Positions 63,784 to 64,000 of a stretch of DNA of 64,000 nt are shown here, piece after piece; positions within the stretch are counted from its first letter, which is position 1; each line of letters starts with the position of its first letter. The DNA is from Taeniopygia guttata (lineage: Eukaryota; Chordata; Aves; Passeriformes; Estrildidae): the NCBI RefSeq assembly GCF_048771995.1, contig NC_133030.1:10742001-10806000 (forward strand), read 5' to 3'. The translations under genes and the position numbers were made by a program. The notes under the pieces were generated by a model. It was given only the letters and a program-made list of their open reading frames with translations. It was not told the origin of the DNA and did not search any database.

Positions 63784-64000
63784 CTGAGAGCAATTCACAT
63801 TGAAGTCATTAAAATTAGCTCTCCCAGGAAATCCCTCCAGATTTGAGACCTGCTGTTTCAAAATTGTATTCACTTTTTGGCGAGGTCATAGTGGGATTTA
63901 AGATGTTTTATGAGCAGAGGAAATAATGAAAGATGAGCAGTGATTTCCCCTGCCACCAGAACACCCAAACCAGAAGCTGAAATCTTGTTCCAGCTAGACA

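Noticed and set aside
63784-63873. Upstream part of the open frame containing the 168-bp GOLGB1 exon, including its ATG
   Set aside because: It precedes a good splice acceptor (ctctcag) and lacks the coiled-coil pattern, so it is intron.
1-64000. CRISPR arrays, tRNA, rRNA, U6 or bacterial-type operons
   Set aside because: None seen. The DNA is vertebrate nuclear in character.

Overview
The window reads as vertebrate, almost certainly avian, nuclear DNA. It is AT-rich and largely non-coding. Its recognisable interspersed repeats are mostly fragments of CR1 LINEs, several with the typical CR1 3' end. It has one strong CpG island and scattered microsatellites. No rRNA, tRNA, CRISPR array or bacterial-style operon was seen.

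Right end (about 60.33-64.0 kb, minus strand): the last five coding exons of a tail-anchored coiled-coil Golgi protein, recognised as giantin (GOLGB1). The exons join in phase at every boundary to give a 224-residue C-terminus: coiled coil, Pro/Gly linker, coiled coil, acidic stretch, basic patch, then one membrane segment ending at the stop. The 3' UTR and a single AATAAA with a GT-rich downstream element follow. The rest of the gene lies beyond 64 kb.

About 3.2 kb downstream of the giantin 3' end, on the same strand (57,001-57,129), is one isolated actin exon. It is exactly 43 codons, matches actin codons 42-84, and has both splice sites. These are the borders of the matching exon in smooth-muscle-type actin genes. 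It has nine substitutions, including His73 and two residues next to the DNase-binding loop. I found no partner exons. It is either a leftover of a DNA-level duplication or part of an unrecognised divergent actin gene, and is the most interesting item here.

Middle (about 26.77-28.17 kb): a dense CpG island with two blocks of a CCCCAT hexamer repeat. It looks like a promoter, but no recognisable gene is attached. Two consensus splice donors on the minus strand hint at leftward transcription.

The remaining 1-26.7 kb and 28.2-57 kb are gene-poor. They hold about ten CR1 pieces in both orientations, one candidate solo LTR, a few short tandem duplications, a 36-bp minisatellite, an AT microsatellite and a pair of related 58-bp sequences. 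The long open frames in these parts are chance or repeat-derived, and I do not call them genes.
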